Shown: positions 32,476 through 33,371 of the stretch, one piece after another
How the letters are laid out: every line of letters begins with the position of its first letter
How positions within the stretch are numbered: the stretch's first letter is position 1
Origin: Nitrospirae bacterium 13_2_20CM_2_62_8
GTDB taxonomy: Bacteria; Nitrospirota; Nitrospiria; Nitrospirales; Nitrospiraceae
Assembly: GCA_001914955.1 (NCBI GenBank)
Contig: MNDM01000040.1
Coordinates: 1-33,371, forward strand
Direction of reading: 5' to 3'
DNA length: 33,371 nt
Translations under genes and position numbers: made by a program
Notes under the pieces: generated by a model
Told to the model about the DNA's origin: nothing
Databases searched by the model: none
Seen by the model: only the letters and a program-made list of their open reading frames with translations

Positions 32476-33371
32476 ATGGAACGCGTACAATGGATCTTGA
32501 ACAATTGGCACCTTGTCTCGGCTGTCCTCGCGGTCGCCGCGTTTGTCATCTTTGACGTCTATGAAAACCGGACAGGCGGCAAATGGTCGCTTCCGATCAA
32601 AGTCTATCTGGGCGCGATCCTGGTTTTGCTCGCCACCATCATGGTGAGCCTGGCGATGCAACATCGGCCTCACATTGATCATCTGCGCGCCCAACTGAGA
32701 GTGGACTATGCCAAGGGCAACCCGTATTTGGAAGACAAGATCGATACGGCTCTGAACAAACTGAAAGATCAGCTCGACGGACAACAATTGGGGACCACAG
32801 CCACCGACATGACGCTTGATGAATTGATCCGAGGCGTCAAACACACCGGCCGCCAAGATCTCATTCTTGCGACTGACTATGGCATTCTTCCTTGGCAGAC
32901 GAGCTTCAGGGATTATCAGGACGCCAATCTCGCTGCGCCCAAACGGGGGGTTGCCGTCACGCGTGTCTTCATCATACCTGATCAGCTCCTCCAAAACGGA
33001 GACCGGCTCACGAGCCTGTTGAGCGCCATGAAGGAACAGAACGAGAATGGAATCACCGTGAAGGTCGCACTCAAGAGTAAGCTGGACCAGCAGCCGAAGT
33101 ATAAATTCAAGCAGGGAATGGTCTTACTTGAGTACCAAAACAGGGAGCCCGTCCTCATGGAGGAATCGAATGGCTACTATGAGACGGGGTACAACGGCTT
33201 TCCGTCGGCCTATACCATGCGCGTGACGTGGGGGGAGGCCAGAGTTCGGGAATATGAGGAGTTTCTGGGCTGGCTCGTTTCCGAAGCACCATCCGATACT
33301 GTGTGTGATTTTGCCCCGACCGAAGAAAAAGAACGCCTCTTGAGAAACAGTGACAATCCATGCCAGCCAAA
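32476..33371 (+). CDS. Two-TM membrane protein with large cytoplasmic domain, truncated by window end
   Basis: The frame is open from ATG 32476 to the last base, giving at least 298 residues. GAGAGG lies just upstream. The N-terminus has two hydrophobic helices (about residues 13-26 and 43-61) separated by a short charged turn, followed by a polar alpha/beta region (about 62-298). That region includes DLILATDYGILPWQTSFRDY, RGVAVTRVFIIPDQLL, GITVKVALKSKL and SAYTMRVTWGEARVREYEEF. I cannot name the family; the RVFII strand plus GI-VKVAL strand pattern recalls PLD-like or sensor folds, with no HKD motif visible. By hand count the lines at 33061 and 33121 have 48% GC, below the neighbouring genes, so the DNA may be acquired. 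The opposite strand also has a long frame (32218-32994), judged a shadow. Confidence 0.75.
   Translation, partial: MERVQWILNNWHLVSAVLAVAAFVIFDVYENRTGGKWSLPIKVYLGAILVLLATIMVSLAMQHRPHIDHLRAQLRVDYAKGNPYLEDKIDTALNKLKDQLDGQQLGTTATDMTLDELIRGVKHTGRQDLILATDYGILPWQTSFRDYQDANLAAPKRGVAVTRVFIIPDQLLQNGDRLTSLLSAMKEQNENGITVKVALKSKLDQQPKYKFKQGMVLLEYQNREPVLMEESNGYYETGYNGFPSAYTMRVTWGEARVREYEEFLGWLVSEAPSDTVCDFAPTEEKERLLRNSDNPCQP

Noticed and set aside
32218-32994. 258-codon open frame on the minus strand at the right edge
   Set aside because: The plus-strand frame at 32476 has a start with ribosome-binding site, coherent membrane helices and stays open to the window end. The minus frame runs through its promoter region and has no domain logic.

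Overview
The window is a gene-dense, high-GC bacterial chromosome segment, mostly housekeeping. The gene set and protein style suggest Nitrospirota, probably Nitrospira-like. This rests on the long N-terminally extended HflX, the divergent omega subunit, the DUF255 thioredoxin-fold protein and many small secreted orphans. No marker gene proves it. I recognise no tRNA, rRNA, CRISPR array, insertion sequence, phage or plasmid gene.

Layout. (1) 1-3000: the 3' end of a proline-catabolic aldehyde dehydrogenase, a convergent secreted protein that overlaps it antisense, then an SDR reductase and bioD on the plus strand. (2) 2959-16168: a run of 13 minus-strand genes, in transcription order clpC, tsaD, hflX, nth, yicC, gmk, rpoZ, coaBC, aroQ, efp, accB, accC, thiE. 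Several neighbours overlap by 4 bp, which suggests translational coupling, and a 185-bp inverted-repeat element lies between rpoZ and coaBC. (3) 16169-16431: a divergent control region with two near-consensus sigma70-type promoters, for clpC and nadK. (4) 17283-22734: central metabolism on the minus strand (FprA-like ferredoxin reductase, cupin, fumarase, GYD protein, citrate synthase) with one small plus-strand gene inserted. (5) 22924-24577: small secreted or zinc-binding proteins, an ArsC-family protein and a second inverted-repeat element. (6) 24603-27946: RNase D, a J-domain protein and an ACT-domain malic enzyme on the minus strand. (7) 28153-33371: a tiny Met/Lys/Glu repeat secreted protein, a 1233-residue fusion of a DUF255 thioredoxin/glycosidase-fold protein with an aldo/keto reductase, and a truncated two-TM membrane protein in visibly lower-GC DNA.

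Together the genes serve fatty-acid initiation (AccB/AccC, with biotin from BioD), CoA and thiamine supply, aromatic synthesis, translation support (EF-P, TsaD, HflX), RNA turnover (YicC, RNase D), DNA repair (Nth), protein quality control (ClpC, J-protein) and carbon flux through fumarate, citrate and malate. I found no convincing new multi-gene system. The most unusual points are the tsaD/hflX junction (TsaD lacks its usual C-terminal tail, and hflX has a textbook Shine-Dalgarno placed before an ATC codon), the DUF255-AKR fusion, two candidate leaderless genes, two inverted-repeat elements and the unidentified membrane protein at the right edge.
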